Shown here one piece after another: positions 10,848-21,050 of a DNA stretch of 64,000 nt. Source of the stretch: Sphaerulina vaccinii (taxonomy: Eukaryota > Ascomycota > Dothideomycetes > Mycosphaerellales > Mycosphaerellaceae); the NCBI GenBank assembly GCA_022570795.1, contig JAKUDP010000010.1:930001-994000 (forward strand). The letters run 5' to 3'. The translations under genes and the position numbers were made by a program. The notes beneath the pieces are model-generated. The model was not told the origin of the DNA. It was given only the letters and a program-made list of their open reading frames with translations, and did not search any database. The stretch's first letter is position 1. The number at the start of each line of letters is the position of its first letter.

Positions 10848-11640
10848 CTAGTAATTATAGTAGAACTGCAATTCTCTACTAGGTTTCTAAATAAAAATTA
10901 TAGAAGCTGCTACTTTAGAGCTAGTAGGTCGGATATATTCCTTTTCTAGAAGATTATCTAGAACTTTTTTTAGAACTAGTAGTTCTTTTTTTAATATACT
11001 ATATAGTAGATTCTATAGCAAAGGCGTCGGAGTCCTATTCTTTTAGATACGTACCTTAATATAATAGTCGATACTAGGTCGGTATAGTACTAGCTTGTCT
11101 ACTTTATATTAATAAAATAATAGAAGTATATTATAAATCTCTAGTAGTAGTCTCTTTTTTAACTAATTGTCTATAAGAGCTACTTTAGTCTCTAGAGCTC
11201 TTCTAATATCCTCCGAGGAAATAGTAGTTACTATAGCTAAATCTTTACTAACCTCTACTTTATAGAGGTAGCTCTTTTTTACTCTCTTACCTACTCTTCT
11301 ATACTAGAACTATCTCTTCTTAGGCTTAGTCTATATCTAATTATATACCTTCTATAGGTTTTCTAGAATAAGTAGGTAAGTTAGATTAGGTATAATATAT
11401 ATATATACTATCTAACTAAACCCTACGATTTCTATCTAGAAACTAATAACTCTAGAAATATTCGAGTCTTTTATAACTATTAATATACCTTTTATATAAT
11501 AGCTCTCTTTGCTTATCTATATAAGACCGAGTCTCTTAATAAGGTCTCTATTAATTATAGTATAATACTAGTATTCTTTATTAATAAGAGTAGATATATA
11601 AATATTGTTTTAGAGTACTATATCTATAAATACTAGTATT
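10848..11640 (-). pseudogene. Gypsy protease and N-terminal reverse transcriptase (degraded, truncated)
   Basis: Minus-strand translation runs from a protease-like segment (about 11440-11640) to the beginning of reverse transcriptase, including the LLEKGYIRPS-like and KPxGxLRFCxDYR-like motifs (about 10850-10960). The frame then passes straight into integrase sequence at about 10848. The palm domain with YxDD and the RNase H domain are missing. Confidence 0.75.
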
Positions 11641-11836
11641 CTATTTATTCTACTCTAGCTCTCTTACTAACTTTTTGCTAGTATCTATACTTCTCCCTAC
11701 TTCTACCTACGAGTAGAAGTTACTCTTTTTCCGAATTAGAGTTAGTCTCTACTACTTCCTTATTATCTTCTAGTATAGGTAGCGCTTGAACTATGTTTAT
11801 AGTAGTACTATTTAGTAGTATTAGGGGAAGGTATAG

Positions 11837-12900
11837 ATAGTCTCTAACCTAGTATCTATCTACTCTATAGTAGTAATAGAAGTTTTTTTTCTTATATCTT
11901 TCTCTTTTTTTCTTATCTACCTAGCAAGCTCTATACTTCGAAAAGAGCTACTATTCTTTACTATTATAATTGCCTCTATAGCTTCTATTATAGTTTCTAC
12001 CTATCTATAGTAGGTTTATAATTATATTACTATCTATATCTATACGAATATTAGTTAAGCAACCTCCTATAGTATTAGTAGATACTATTAATAAAATACT
12101 AGTCTACTTTATATTTACTTCTAACTACTTCTAATTTATATATTAGAACTAGTTAGTACTTTCTAGGTTAGTTATAATATACTTAACTTCTATAGTATAT
12201 TTATAGTACTCTATTATAACTAGTAAGGCCGCTATACCTTAAATAGCAAAGTCTAAATATATCTACTTAAGTAAAGTAATTTTTATATCTAATTTCTATA
12301 TATCTCTATCTACTATATTTAGGAGTTTGTCAAATTCTAGCTAGTATAAGTACTATAGTTGTTCTAGAGAATACTTAAGCTTAGCTAGCTTATCTAGAGC
12401 CTTTGCTTTTTTATTACTATTTATAAAGACTTTCTCGATCTCTATAAAGAATAGAGTAGGAGTCTTAATTCTATCTATTCTATTTTTCTAGAAGTACTAT
12501 ATTCTGCCTTACTATACTACTAGAATAGTATTATAGATCTTATTCTAGTAGTATTCGGTAGAGAGTAGTAGGTTTAAGCTAGCCTATATCTAATAAAAGC
12601 TTTTTAACTAGAGAAAATAGTTTTAGAATATAAGTGCGCTTCTATTCTAAGAGGATAGTAACTAATCTCTAGGTTCTAATAGTTAGTCGGTTTCTATTTT
12701 AGAATAGGTAGTAGCTATTATTAATACTCTAATTAAAGCCTCGAGCTACTTGTCGCAAGTCTAAATAGGTAATACCTACTATTAGCTCCTCGCCTCTTAG
12801 AGATTAGTTTATATATATAATAGCTCGGCTTCTATACCTCGCTATCTTTCCTATAGCTCTTATAATATTACTTAGAAGTTAGGAGCTTTAATTACTAATA
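11837..12900 (-). pseudogene. Gypsy gag with CCHC zinc knuckle (degraded)
   Basis: The minus strand holds a long gag-like reading, with a helical capsid-like region around 12350-12500 and a zinc knuckle at 11837-11878. The knuckle keeps the spacing C-x2-C-x4-H-x4-C, but all four ligands now read Tyr: TGT to TAT three times and CAC to TAC once. This is a clear signature of G-to-A and C-to-T mutation. Confidence 0.75.
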
Positions 12901-12973
12901 ATAATAGTACTTCGGCGCGCCCTATAGGTAATACTACTCTATCTATAGATTCTATAATAGTAATCGAACTTAA

Positions 12974-13191
12974 TATTATAGAGTAAGTAATATATATATA
13001 GAAAGCTTTATAAAAGGAATAAGTAAGTTCGATAGAGAGCCGAAAGGTCTCTCTAGGCGTCTATTAATAAATACTAGATACTAAGCTATTTTATATAGTC
13101 TCCTAAAAGTAGTACTAAAGTAGAGGAGAGTCTATAGTCGAGCTATAGAGGCAAAGCTACTATTAATACTTCCTAGAGCTAGCCCCTAATA
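12974..13191 (-). repeat. Gypsy 5' LTR
   Basis: 218 bases, the partner of 7953-8170. It retains slightly more G+C than the left copy (for example gccgaaaggtctctctaggc against its more mutated partner). Confidence 0.9.
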
Positions 13192-13196
13192 CTATA
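13192..13196. repeat. target-site duplication (right) of the Gypsy element
   Basis: CTATA, identical to 7948-7952. Confidence 0.8.
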
Positions 13197-13840
13197 TTTC
13201 TATCGATATAATACTTATCTATAAAGTATATATAGGCCTAGAACCTCTTATAATCGATTATCTATTATATTTTATTAATACTCTTATACTTAGTTATATA
13301 TTTAATATATAGGTTTTTATTATTATTACTAATTTATATAATAGGCCTGCGCTTGCTTCTAATAACTAGAGAGTCTCTTAACTTTATTAATCTATATAGT
13401 ATTTAATAGCTATAGCCTACCTAGTACTAGTAGTACTCGTAGTTGCGTTTATAGAGGCGTTCTAGGCTATTTGCTATAATTTCTATCTAATTATATACTC
13501 TCTAAGGGATTTTAGGTCTAGGCTTCTAAGTATACTTCTTCTAATAATATAGTAAGGCCTATCGGTCTTCTTTCTTCTTAGTCTCGTTATCTAGCTAGGT
13601 TTTAAATATATTATATATTAGAATATCTAGATTATTATAATATTTATAATAAAACTAAGTAATAGTCTAACTAATAGGCCTGTTTTTCTAGCGCTCGAAA
13701 GTATATATTCTTAGCTATATATAGTATAGAGGAATATAGCTCTTAATTCTAGTATTTAAATATAATCGATATCGAGGTATTTGAATATATATTAGATGCG
13801 TTCTAAGTATTTGAAGTTGTAATATTACTTCTAAGATATA
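13197..13840 (-). pseudogene. probable N-terminal part of transposon A transposase
   Basis: It lies between the Gypsy target duplication and the right TIR of transposon A, so by position it should hold the start of that transposase. The minus strand has a basic, Arg/Lys/Tyr-rich protein-like reading around 13250-13580 with stops at Trp/Gln-type positions. I cannot recognise a helix-turn-helix, so the assignment rests on position. Confidence 0.4.
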
Positions 13841-13884
13841 TTTATACTAGCGCTAGATATTAGCCTAACTTAAGAACCTCTATA
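13841..13884 (-). repeat. right terminal inverted repeat of transposon A (RIP-mutated)
   Basis: The reverse complement of this segment aligns with 7147-7190. Nearly all differences are C-to-T or G-to-A in this copy. Confidence 0.72.
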
Positions 13885-13902
13885 CTTATTCTACCTTCTT
13901 TT

Positions 13903-13940
13903 CTAGATTCTATAAAAAGTAGAATATACTAGTACTTTAG
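13903..13940 (+). repeat. left terminal inverted repeat of transposon B (RIP-mutated)
   Basis: It aligns with the reverse complement of 20862-20895 over about 30 positions. Most differences are A for G or T for C, with about four other mismatches and a small indel inward. Confidence 0.6.
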
Positions 13941-13970
13941 TATATATCTTAACTTACTTACACCATCTAT

Positions 13971-14427
13971 TCAGAAGGCTTTTATTTGCCCTTCAAGCTC
14001 TATACACTTCTAATAATATATATATATCTTCTTAATTATATAGTTAATCTTCTTCTATAATATTAAAGTCTAGGTATACTCTACTATATTAATATACTCC
14101 TTCTTAGTCGTCCTTCTTTATAATCTATATACTACCTTAAATATAAAAGTAATAGTCTCAATTATAGTTAAATCTAGACTATATCTAGGTATATAGTAGT
14201 ACTTAAAACTAATTTTCTTTTTATAAGTAGTAGTTTTGTAGCTTATATATATAGAGTTATAGTCTTCTTATAATATAAAGCTCTACTTTTTATCTAGCTA
14301 TTTCTTTACTACTTTTTTAGATATTTTTTTAATATATACTTTGCTTATTATCTTACTATTCTTATTAGAAAATATAGTATACTAATAGAGCTTACTTTTA
14401 AAGTTATAGCCTATATATATTATAAAT
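13971..14427 (-). pseudogene. C-terminal part of a mariner-type (DDE_3) transposase, transposon B
   Basis: The minus strand reads through a degraded EDGNSxHGH-like segment (about 14246-14267), a P-x-Y-S-x-D-L-x-x-I-E segment (about 14155-14200) and a basic tail that ends in TGA at 13971-13973. These are the second and third catalytic blocks of a DDE_3 transposase. Reading stops at the Copia insertion and resumes at 20133. The joined coding length, counting one target copy, is 1122 bases, an exact multiple of three, for about 373 residues. Confidence 0.78.
14423..14427. repeat. target-site duplication (left) of the Copia element
   Basis: TAAAT directly outside the left LTR, identical to 20128-20132. 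Confidence 0.8.
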
Positions 14428-14673
14428 TATCGAATTAGGATAATAATATATATACTTATAATATATAGAAAGAGTCTTAATATATAATAGAAGTAGAAGT
14501 ATTAGATAGGAACTAACTATATTAATTATATTAGTTAGATATAGGTTATATCTCTTTCTAAAATATAGAGTATTAGATAAGTTATATAATCTACTATTAT
14601 ATAATCTATATTATATAATCTAATTTCTAGAAAGTATCTCTTAGATAGTCTAACTAGACTATACTTTCTAATA
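14428..14673 (-). repeat. Copia 3' LTR
   Basis: 246 bases, the same length as 19882-20127. Differences between the two are transitions. In element orientation it starts TATTAGAAAG and ends TTCGATA, consistent with mutated TG...CA ends. Confidence 0.9.
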
Positions 14674-15149
14674 CTTCTACTTAGGCTAGATAGTTCTTCT
14701 ACTCTATATTCTAGTATCTATATTCTATTCTAAATCTCGATAACTTATTAAGTATAGAAGAGCTATTTATATAAGCTAGAGTTGTCTTATAAACCCCTAG
14801 AATTAGAGACTATTCTTCGGCTTAGTTAACCTATTTGTAACTATCTCTTTTATTAGAATATATACTACTACTATCTTCTTTTACTACTAGAGTCTCTTAA
14901 TATTATTATAAACTATATTAATATATTTTAATCTTTTATAGGTATAGGTATTCTTAACTAGAGTTAGAGATACTTAGTTATTTTCTATAATCTAGATAGG
15001 TCTAAGTTTATTTACTATATTAGAGTTTGCTTTAATAAGTAGTTAAAAAGAATATTCTTCTACTAACTCTATATAGTCTATTTCTTTTAGAAGTACTACT
15101 AGAAATTAAAATTACTTAGTATATATATTTAGAGCTATATACTTAGCCT

Positions 15150-16250
15150 CTATAGTTAATATTACTATAGACTTCTACTTCTTACTTATCTAAAATACTA
15201 GTACTCTATAGAGAAAGAAGATAGATTCTAGAATTAAGACTCTATCTACTTTATCTATTATATAGTTAGAGTCTAAATATCTAATAAGGCTTCCACTATC
15301 TTTTCTAAATATAAGTTCTAGGTCTAGAAATAATCTAAAGTATTTTACTAGTTTTTTTAGAGTATTTATATATTTTCTTATTAGATTAGCTATATATAAG
15401 CTTAGTCTACTAAAAGCAAAAGTAATATCTAGTCTTATTATAACTATTAGCTATATCTATATACCTATCTAGCTTTAGTACTTCTATTTAGTATATCTCT
15501 TATTAGATAGAATTGCCTTAGTAAGGCTTTTATAACTATCTATTAGTAAGAGAGTTAGATAGATATTTTCTTTAGTTATATTTAGCTTTATAAAGTTCTC
15601 TTAGATATAGTATTTTTAATTAAGCTTTAGAGTTCCTATAATTCTATCTCTTATTATCTTTATTTTAAGAATCTTTTCTAGCTCTTTTAGATTCTTAATT
15701 TTAAAGACTTTACTAAGCTATTTTTAAACTAGAGAATATTTTTTAGCTCTAGTACTATAATAGGTATATTATCTATATAGGTTAGAACTATAATTCTTTT
15801 TTCTCTATAGATAAGTAGATATAGGTCGATCTCTAATTAATTAAATTCTATCTATTCTAGCTTTAAGATATAGAGTTTATTCTAGTCTCTTACTACTTAC
15901 TTAAGTCTATAGAGACTTTTTAGAATCTTTAGGACCTAGTTTAGTAGAACTTCTACTTCTAAAAGTAGAATTATATAGATATTTTCTTTTAGAAAGCTTT
16001 TTATAAATATATTATTTATATCTACTTAGTATATTTCTAAGTTCTTTTTATAAATAACTACTATAAATACTTTTAGAGTATTATACTTTATAGTTAGTAT
16101 AAAAGTATTCTTAAAGTCTACTCTAAACTTCTAGAAGAACTTTTTAGTAACTAGTTTTATTTTAAACTTTTTAATAGCTCTACTAATTAATCTTTTTATA
16201 TTAAAGATCTACCTAGATATTATAAGATTTATACCTTTTAGTAGTATAAC
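15150..16250 (-). pseudogene. Copia reverse transcriptase and RNase H (degraded)
   Basis: Minus-strand translation matches the Copia RT core: a DLYLLIYRE-like strand, then the active-site block. The active site, normally Y-V-D-D, reads Y-I-D-N at 15768-15779, so the second catalytic Asp is lost through GAC to AAT-type changes. Downstream is an RNase H block with the LDSNY and SKK positions of the DSDYAGD...SWxSKKQ region. Several TAG codons replace Trp or Gln. Confidence 0.85.
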
Positions 16251-19200
16251 TAGCTTCTAGGTATAGTTACTATCTAAAGCTACTAGTTTTCTCTAGATTG
16301 CTTCTTTCTATATATAGCTCTATTTAGAATTCTATATTACTTCTTTATAGGACTTTAGAATAGGAACCTTTTACTTTAAAGCAATTTTAGGTCTAAGTAC
16401 TATAAATATAACTTTCTTAATTTCTACTAAGGTTTTCTAGATATAATCTCTTTCTTTTTTAATTAGGCTAAGGAATACTTTATAATACTTTAGATTAGGT
16501 ATAACCTCTTCCTTATTTCTCTACTTCTTTTAGAGAACCTACTTTATAACTATACTATAGGCTTTAGGTTTAGGTTCTTTCTTTTTATCTAAAATAGATC
16601 TCCTTCTCTTCTAGAATTATATCTTTACTTCTAGTAGATTTTATATAATATTTAGTTATTCTTTATTATATATATTTCTATTAGTCTCTTAGTAGGATTT
16701 AGATAGCTAATTAGTTAGCTACTCTATTTTAATTTTCTTCTTTTAAAGCTAGTAGCTTTTAGAGTTTTCTTCTTCTAGATCTTCTATTTTCTAATACTCC
16801 TTCTTATTCTTTAGTAGAGGTCTAAGCTATATAAATAGTAGTTACTTACTTAAGTAATATTAATTAGGCCTCTAGAGCCTAATAGGCTCCTTCTACTTCT
16901 TTAGTTTTTTAACTAGTTTCCTAATTAGAGCGCTACTTAATTAATTAAGCTTAGGAATATTTAACTCTAAATCTCCTCTTTTCTTATACTTAAACTATCT
17001 AGTATTGCTATAAAGGCAAATAGCCTCTATATTAGGCTTCTAGAAGAGCTATATTTTAGTAGTTTCTAGAATATAGCTAATAAATATAGTATCTTTACTT
17101 CTATTTATAAACTTATCTAATCTTATTCTAGTTAGGTAAGATTTAGAGCTTATATATACTACCGACTTATATCCCTATACTCTAAAGTAAGATACTAAAG
17201 GTCTCTTTTCTAAGAATACTTCTTTAAGTAATACTTTATAATTATTAATTTCTAGCCTATTTAGGAGAGTATTTCTTATAATAATACTTATATTTAGTAC
17301 CTCTAGCTAGAACTTAATTAATATACTAGAGTCCTCTATTATTACTTATACTCTCTTTTCGAAAGTTTAGATTAACTTTTCTATAACTCTATTTTAAATA
17401 GAGTTATATACTTTAGTAGTATAGAAAGAAATTCTATTTTTTTTTATATTACTTTAGTAAAAAAAAAGCTTTTTAGCTCTATTACTTTATACTATTTAGA
17501 GAGGGTTTCTAGATTAAAGTTTAGTTTTCCTCTTCTATTATTAAAGAATAAGTAGTATATTTCCTTTCTAGTAAAGTAGAAAAGCCTACTTTTTTTTAAG
17601 AAGTTATTAACTACTTTAAACTACTACTTAAATTCTTTTCTTAAAATAGATAGAAGTCTATAGATATTAATAGATATAAAAGCTAGCCTATAAGGCTTTC
17701 TTTATATCTCTTTCCTTTTATACTACTTTATTTTAGCTATAGTATAGACCCTATACTCCTTATATACTTTTAGAATAGAAATTTTATTTTTTAAATCTAA
17801 AACTAGGTAAAAATCTTTTACTACTTTCTCTCTAAAATATATAAGCCTTCTATACTAGAGCTCCTACTTGTCTTAGGTAGTCTCTATATTAAAGGTATAT
17901 ACTTTATCTACTAATTCCTATAAAAAGTATACCTAGGTAGCTTCTACTAGGTTCTTATTAATTTTTTTAATAAATAGTACTTTTCTAGATATTCTTATCT
18001 AGATAACTACTTTCCTAGAGGGTAAAATAAGTATAAATTTTAGTAGTTAAATACTAAACTACTTACTAAACTAACTCTATAAAATAAGATTAACTCTAAA
18101 ACTAGGTATAAATAGAATATTTTTAAATATAATCTATTTCTCCTTTCTTCTTTCTATTACTACTTTTCTAAGATATATAGCTATTAAGTAGCTACTACTA
18201 ACCTTAATCTACTTTCTAGTCTAAAAAGGTTGTAGTTCTCTAAAAAGTAACTCTTAGTTAGTTATATAGATAGAAATATAAGAGTTAAGTAGCTATTCTA
18301 ATAGCCTATACTTGCCTTTTATATCTATAGTTAAGTAGGCTACCTTATCTATATTTTTATTCTCTAATAGAGTCTAAGATACTTCTAAAGTAGTTAGTAA
18401 CTCTATATTTTCTTATATTATAAAAGCTTTCTTTAGATACTTCTTATTTAAATTAGATTTCTTTTTAAAAAATTATACTTTAAGTTTAAGTTTCTTTACT
18501 ATTTCTTTAAATTTATCTTTCTCTAGTAAAGATTCCTTCTTTTATTTTAATAGAGAATATCTTTTTTTAACTTAGTATTCTATTTTTAGTACTATAGTCT
18601 TAGTAGCCCTCTTTGCTCTTTTAAGTCTAGAGTAATTATTCTAGATATATAGTTCTCTATAGAGGAAATAGGCTAGTAGTCTCTAGGTACCTCTTTTAGC
18701 AAATATAGCTATCTCTTAGCCTATTATCTATTCCTATTTTTCTTTTAGAATTCTAAAAATATTCTAAAGCTTAAGATTCTACCTTAGGTCTATACTATCT
18801 CTAATTATTAAGTAGGACTTAGATAGAGCTATAAGAAGTTACTATATTTTCCTATTTTTAGTTTTAATTTCTTTAAACTATAAGAAAATTGCAACTACTC
18901 TTTTTATAATAGTACTTAGGCTCTACTATACTTTATTAATTATCTAGCTATTTTATATTTTAAATATAGTATACTATTTAAAAAGGCTTTTTTCTATAGT
19001 TTAGAGCTTACTTTTATATCTTTTTTTAGCCTATTTCTAGAGCTCTTTTACTATTTTAATCTTCTATATTACTTCCTAATTATCTACTAATATATAGATA
19101 TATATCTTATAGAGAGCTACTATATTATACTTCTTATAGGATACTCTCTTAATAGAGCTATCTAGCAAGTCTAATAATATAGTTAATATATATTCTAAAA

Positions 19201-19880
19201 GAGTTAATACTAGAGTATCTAGTATAGTCTCTAATAGAATCTATTCTACTTACTTAAATATAAAATATATTTTTATTATTCTAAACTAGGCTTTATAGTT
19301 TTCTTATATTAGGATTAGTATAGCTACTTTGCTACTAAATCTATTTTTTTACTTTTAATCTATTTTACCTAAAATATTAAAACTAAACTTTAAAAAATTA
19401 ATACTTTTTTAAATAACTTAAGTAGTAGTTTCTAGATAGCTATATTCTTTATCTAAAACTCTCTTCCTTCTCTCTTAGATAAGTTTAGTATAGTTTTCTA
19501 TACTTCCTACTTATCTATACTTATAGATAGACTTAAATAGTCTCTTTTTAGAGAAATATACCTTTCTAAAGTATTAGTAGTACTCTAGTATAGAGGTTAA
19601 GTCTTATCTATATAAGATAGTACTTTAGCTTCTAGCTTACTCTTTTCTTTTTATATCTTTTAAGCTCTACTCTTTTAGGTATATCTTACTAGGTTCTTTT
19701 CTATCTTATCTATTCTTAGGAACTTCTAGAATATACCGAGTTCTTCTAAGTCTTCTTAGTAGTATAGATAGGTATACTTTAGGTCTCTTTTTACTTCTTT
19801 TATTATAGATTTATATTCTACTATTAGAAAAAGCTAACTATTACTACTTAATACTTCTTCTATAAACCTAGGCTTATAAT
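16250..19880 (-). pseudogene. Copia gag, protease and integrase region (degraded)
   Basis: By position between the 5' LTR and the reverse transcriptase, this should hold gag, protease and integrase. It is highly TA-rich, and I did not pin individual catalytic motifs. The assignment is from element order. Confidence 0.55.
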
Positions 19881-19881
19881 C

Positions 19882-20127
19882 TATCGAATTAGAATAATAA
19901 TATATATACCTATAATATATAGAAAGAGTCTTAATATATAATAGAAGTAGAAGTATTAGATAGAAACTAACTATATTAATTATATTAGTTAGATATAGGT
20001 TGTATTTCCTTCTAAGATATAGAGTATTAGATAAGTTATATAACCTACTATTATATAACCTATATTATATAATCTAATTTCTAGAAGGTATCTCTTAGGT
20101 AGTCTAACTAGACTATACTTTCTAATA
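19882..20127 (-). repeat. Copia 5' LTR
   Basis: 246 bases, the partner of 14428-14673. It keeps a few more G and C than the left copy. Confidence 0.9.
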
Positions 20128-20132
20128 TAAAT
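20128..20132. repeat. target-site duplication (right) of the Copia element
   Basis: TAAAT, identical to 14423-14427. Confidence 0.8.
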
Positions 20133-20797
20133 AAATAATTTTTTTTTTCTTATTATTATAATTTAGATTATTATTATTTTTATATATTTTATTATAAAGT
20201 TTCTTAATATATATATAGTTTTTAGAGTATCTATATTTCCTCTCTTACTTATATAGTATTCTATACTTGTTCTTCTCGAAGCTATAGCCTATATAAAGCT
20301 TATCTAAAAAGCGAGTTTTAAAAAGAATAACTTTATCTAGATTATCTAATTTTTTTTATAGAAGTTAACTTTCTATAAAGTAAGTATTTTATCTACTTCT
20401 TTTTTACTTATAGTAATATAGAAGCTAATATTATATATTTTAAAAGCTCTTATTATTATATAATTACTTATAGAGTTAGGTATATTATACTCGTATCTAA
20501 GACTATCTAATTTTATATTATAACTCTCGTAGCTATTATTCTAGATTAGAGACTCTATTTTATTCTTTTATTTTTATCTAATAGAGCCTTTCTACTATAT
20601 AGATTGTTCTTAATAGTTCTTCTATTTCTAGAATTATATATTATTTAATTAATAGTTGCAATACCTCTTTTTATCTATTACTTAAGTTTGCGCTATAATA
20701 GAGATATTATAAAACTATTTACTTAGTAGAAGTAATACTATTCTATTACTCTTTTAATTCTATATTTGATCTGTGTCTCTAGGTGCTTGTAAGGCAT
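20133..20797 (-). pseudogene. N-terminal part of transposon B transposase
   Basis: The minus-strand frame begins at ATG 20795-20797 with MPYKHLETQI in ordinary-composition DNA. It then enters RIP-mutated sequence after about nine codons and continues, with many stops, to the Copia insertion. The 3' part resumes at 14427. Basic residues and the central helical region fit a DNA-binding N-terminus, but I cannot point to a specific helix-turn-helix. Confidence 0.65.
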
Positions 20798-20861
20798 GTT
20801 GTCGCGTAATAAAGTTGTTTAAAACAACGCGTTCTATTAGATTAAGAGTATTCGAATAACT

Positions 20862-20895
20862 AAGCCCGGGGTGTTCCGCTTTATTTGGACCCCAG
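20862..20895 (-). repeat. right terminal inverted repeat of transposon B (unmutated)
   Basis: In inverted orientation it starts CTGGGGTCCAAATAAAGCGG and then ACACCCC. The GGGGTCC and ACACCCC arms form a small internal palindrome. It lies outside the RIP boundary. Confidence 0.6.
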
Positions 20896-20952
20896 GAGCT
20901 TCTCTGGCTTACCTGCCTCAAGGCAACTTATAGAGTTCTCCTATACTATGTG

Positions 20953-20960
20953 TATATAAG
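20953..20960 (+). promoter_or_regulatory. possible TATA box of the SDR pseudogene
   Basis: TATATAAG lies about 90 bases upstream of the SDR start codon, between the transposon end and the gene. Confidence 0.4.
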
Positions 20961-21050
20961 AAGCTCATGTCAATAAGAACGTTTTTAAACATGTCTTGCA
21001 TGGCTGGCACTCTCCTACATCACTAACACACAGCCTACACTAACTACAGC

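Larger units (their letters stand above)
7953..13191 (-). mobile_element. Gypsy-type LTR retrotransposon with chromodomain, internally deleted and RIP-inactivated
   Basis: It is 5239 bases long, with 218-base LTRs at both ends and an exact 5-base target duplication. Minus-strand order from the right LTR is gag with a CCHC zinc knuckle, protease-like region, N-terminal reverse transcriptase, C-terminal half of integrase, then a chromodomain. The chromodomain places it among chromoviruses. It is shorter than an intact element of this family (typically 6-7 kb) because reverse transcriptase, RNase H and the integrase N-terminus are mostly missing. About 1.5 kb between the chromodomain and the left LTR is not explained by standard Gypsy domains. 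Confidence 0.9.
7147..13884 (-). mobile_element. Tc1/mariner-like DNA transposon A, split by a Gypsy insertion
   Basis: The element is bounded by 44-base terminal inverted repeats at 7147-7190 and 13841-13884. These align end to end with about ten C/T or G/A differences and two other mismatches. Its transposase reads on the minus strand. A Gypsy element with its target duplication interrupts it (7948-13196). Without that insertion the element would be about 1.5 kb, a normal size for the superfamily. I could not identify a TA target duplication at the outer ends. Confidence 0.75.
14428..20127 (-). mobile_element. Copia-type LTR retrotransposon, RIP-inactivated
   Basis: It is 5700 bases long, with 246-base LTRs at both ends and an exact 5-base target duplication. 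The minus strand encodes a degraded Ty1/Copia polyprotein. Reverse transcriptase (about 15550-16250) is followed downstream by RNase H (about 15150-15310), the order typical of Copia. Its length is that of a full element, and I see no large deletion. Stops are abundant throughout. It interrupts the transposase of transposon B. Confidence 0.9.
7191..20775. other. AT-rich, RIP-saturated transposon island
   Basis: Base composition switches abruptly at both ends. Inside, TpA-rich words (tatata, ctag, tagta) dominate, and CpA and TpG are almost absent by eye. Repeated segments differ nearly always by C/T or G/A. This is the expected product of repeat-induced point mutation, known in ascomycetes. 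All recognisable frames are transposon proteins riddled with stops, mostly TAG where Trp or Gln is expected. Four elements explain most of it: two Tc1/mariner-like elements, one Gypsy and one Copia. Confidence 0.93.
13903..20895 (-). mobile_element. Tc1/mariner-like DNA transposon B, split by a Copia insertion
   Basis: The inverted repeats at about 13903-13940 and 20862-20895 correspond after allowing for transitions. With the Copia element and one target-site copy removed, the element is about 1.29 kb. Its transposase reads on the minus strand on both sides of the insertion. It starts only about 18 bases from transposon A, so the two elements are adjacent. Confidence 0.72.

Noticed and set aside
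7953..13191. Repeated TA-rich blocks as a CRISPR array
   Set aside because: The repeats are two LTRs 5 kb apart and one tandem duplication, not short regular repeats with spacers, and the genome is eukaryotic.
7191..20775. AT-rich block as mitochondrial DNA insertion or centromere
   Set aside because: LTR pairs with target duplications, TIR pairs and recognisable retrotransposon and DDE proteins explain most of it. A centromeric location cannot be excluded from sequence alone, but nothing here requires it.
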